This document shows, piece after piece, positions 21,140 to 21,190 of a DNA stretch of 21,190 nt (positions are counted from its first letter, which is position 1; every line of letters begins with the position of its first letter). Origin of the DNA: Betaproteobacteria bacterium (GTDB taxonomy: Bacteria; Pseudomonadota; Gammaproteobacteria; Burkholderiales; SG8-41); the NCBI GenBank assembly GCA_025356695.1, contig JANXSE010000368.1:1-21190 (forward strand). Reading direction: 5' to 3'. The translations under genes and the position numbers were made by a program. The notes beneath the pieces are model-generated. The model was not told where the DNA came from and did not search any database. It was given only the letters and a program-made list of their open reading frames with translations.

Positions 21140-21190
21140 AACCCCTCCCAGGGACGAACGGCGCTTTTTGCGCTTTATTGTGAATGATCC

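Noticed and set aside
1..21190. CRISPR array, tRNA, insertion sequence or phage-defence genes
   Set aside because: No regularly spaced direct repeats, cloverleaf, transposase motif or defence nuclease was recognised. The repeats present are irregular, paired palindromes between genes.

Overview
The window reads as a chromosome segment of a GC-rich betaproteobacterium, probably of the Burkholderiales type. The grounds are the two solitary Bug/TctC-type periplasmic binding proteins, the OxyR-type ahpC promoter, the gene content (GST, CocE/NonD hydrolase, RIO-type kinase) and the dense small palindromic repeats between genes. No tRNA, rRNA, CRISPR array, transposase or phage gene was seen. Everything here comes from reading the sequence and from recall of protein families; no database search was possible.

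Left part (1-3325): ahpC and the 5' end of ahpF lie on the minus strand behind an OxyR-type site. A small membrane protein with an internal duplication follows on the plus strand, behind a textbook sigma-54 promoter. A glutathione S-transferase and a secreted OB-fold-like protein follow on the minus strand. Middle part (3326-9484): a Tat-exported amidohydrolase and a CocE/NonD-type hydrolase (plus strand), a zinc alcohol dehydrogenase (minus), an in-frame chimera of a secreted YHYH-domain protein and the C-terminal two thirds of a Crp/Fnr-type regulator (plus), and a small secreted Lys-rich protein with a clear terminator.

Right part (9485-21190): a RIO-type kinase (minus); an orphan hybrid sensor with Cache, HAMP, HisKA and HATPase regions (plus) carrying a 12-bp tandem duplication; and a three-gene minus-strand cluster of a canonical CYTH/triphosphate-tunnel protein, a divergent CYTH-like protein and an SLC13/DASS anion permease, behind a possible FNR-type box. 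Next come a TctC protein (minus), a roughly 900-bp gene-poor stretch with repeats and a decayed L,D-transpeptidase, a second TctC protein (plus), and a large periplasmic protein joining two c-type haem domains, a carboxypeptidase-regulatory-like domain and a seven-bladed lyase-like propeller (minus).

Two palindromic repeat families sit almost only between genes: family A (C-rich/G-rich arms around CTCAAG or CACAAG, always in pairs at five loci) and family B (a GTAGCCCGG...CCGGG type element). The best candidates for something undescribed are the CYTH / CYTH-like / anion permease cluster, the YHYH-Crp chimera, and the sigma-54-driven duplicated membrane hairpin protein.
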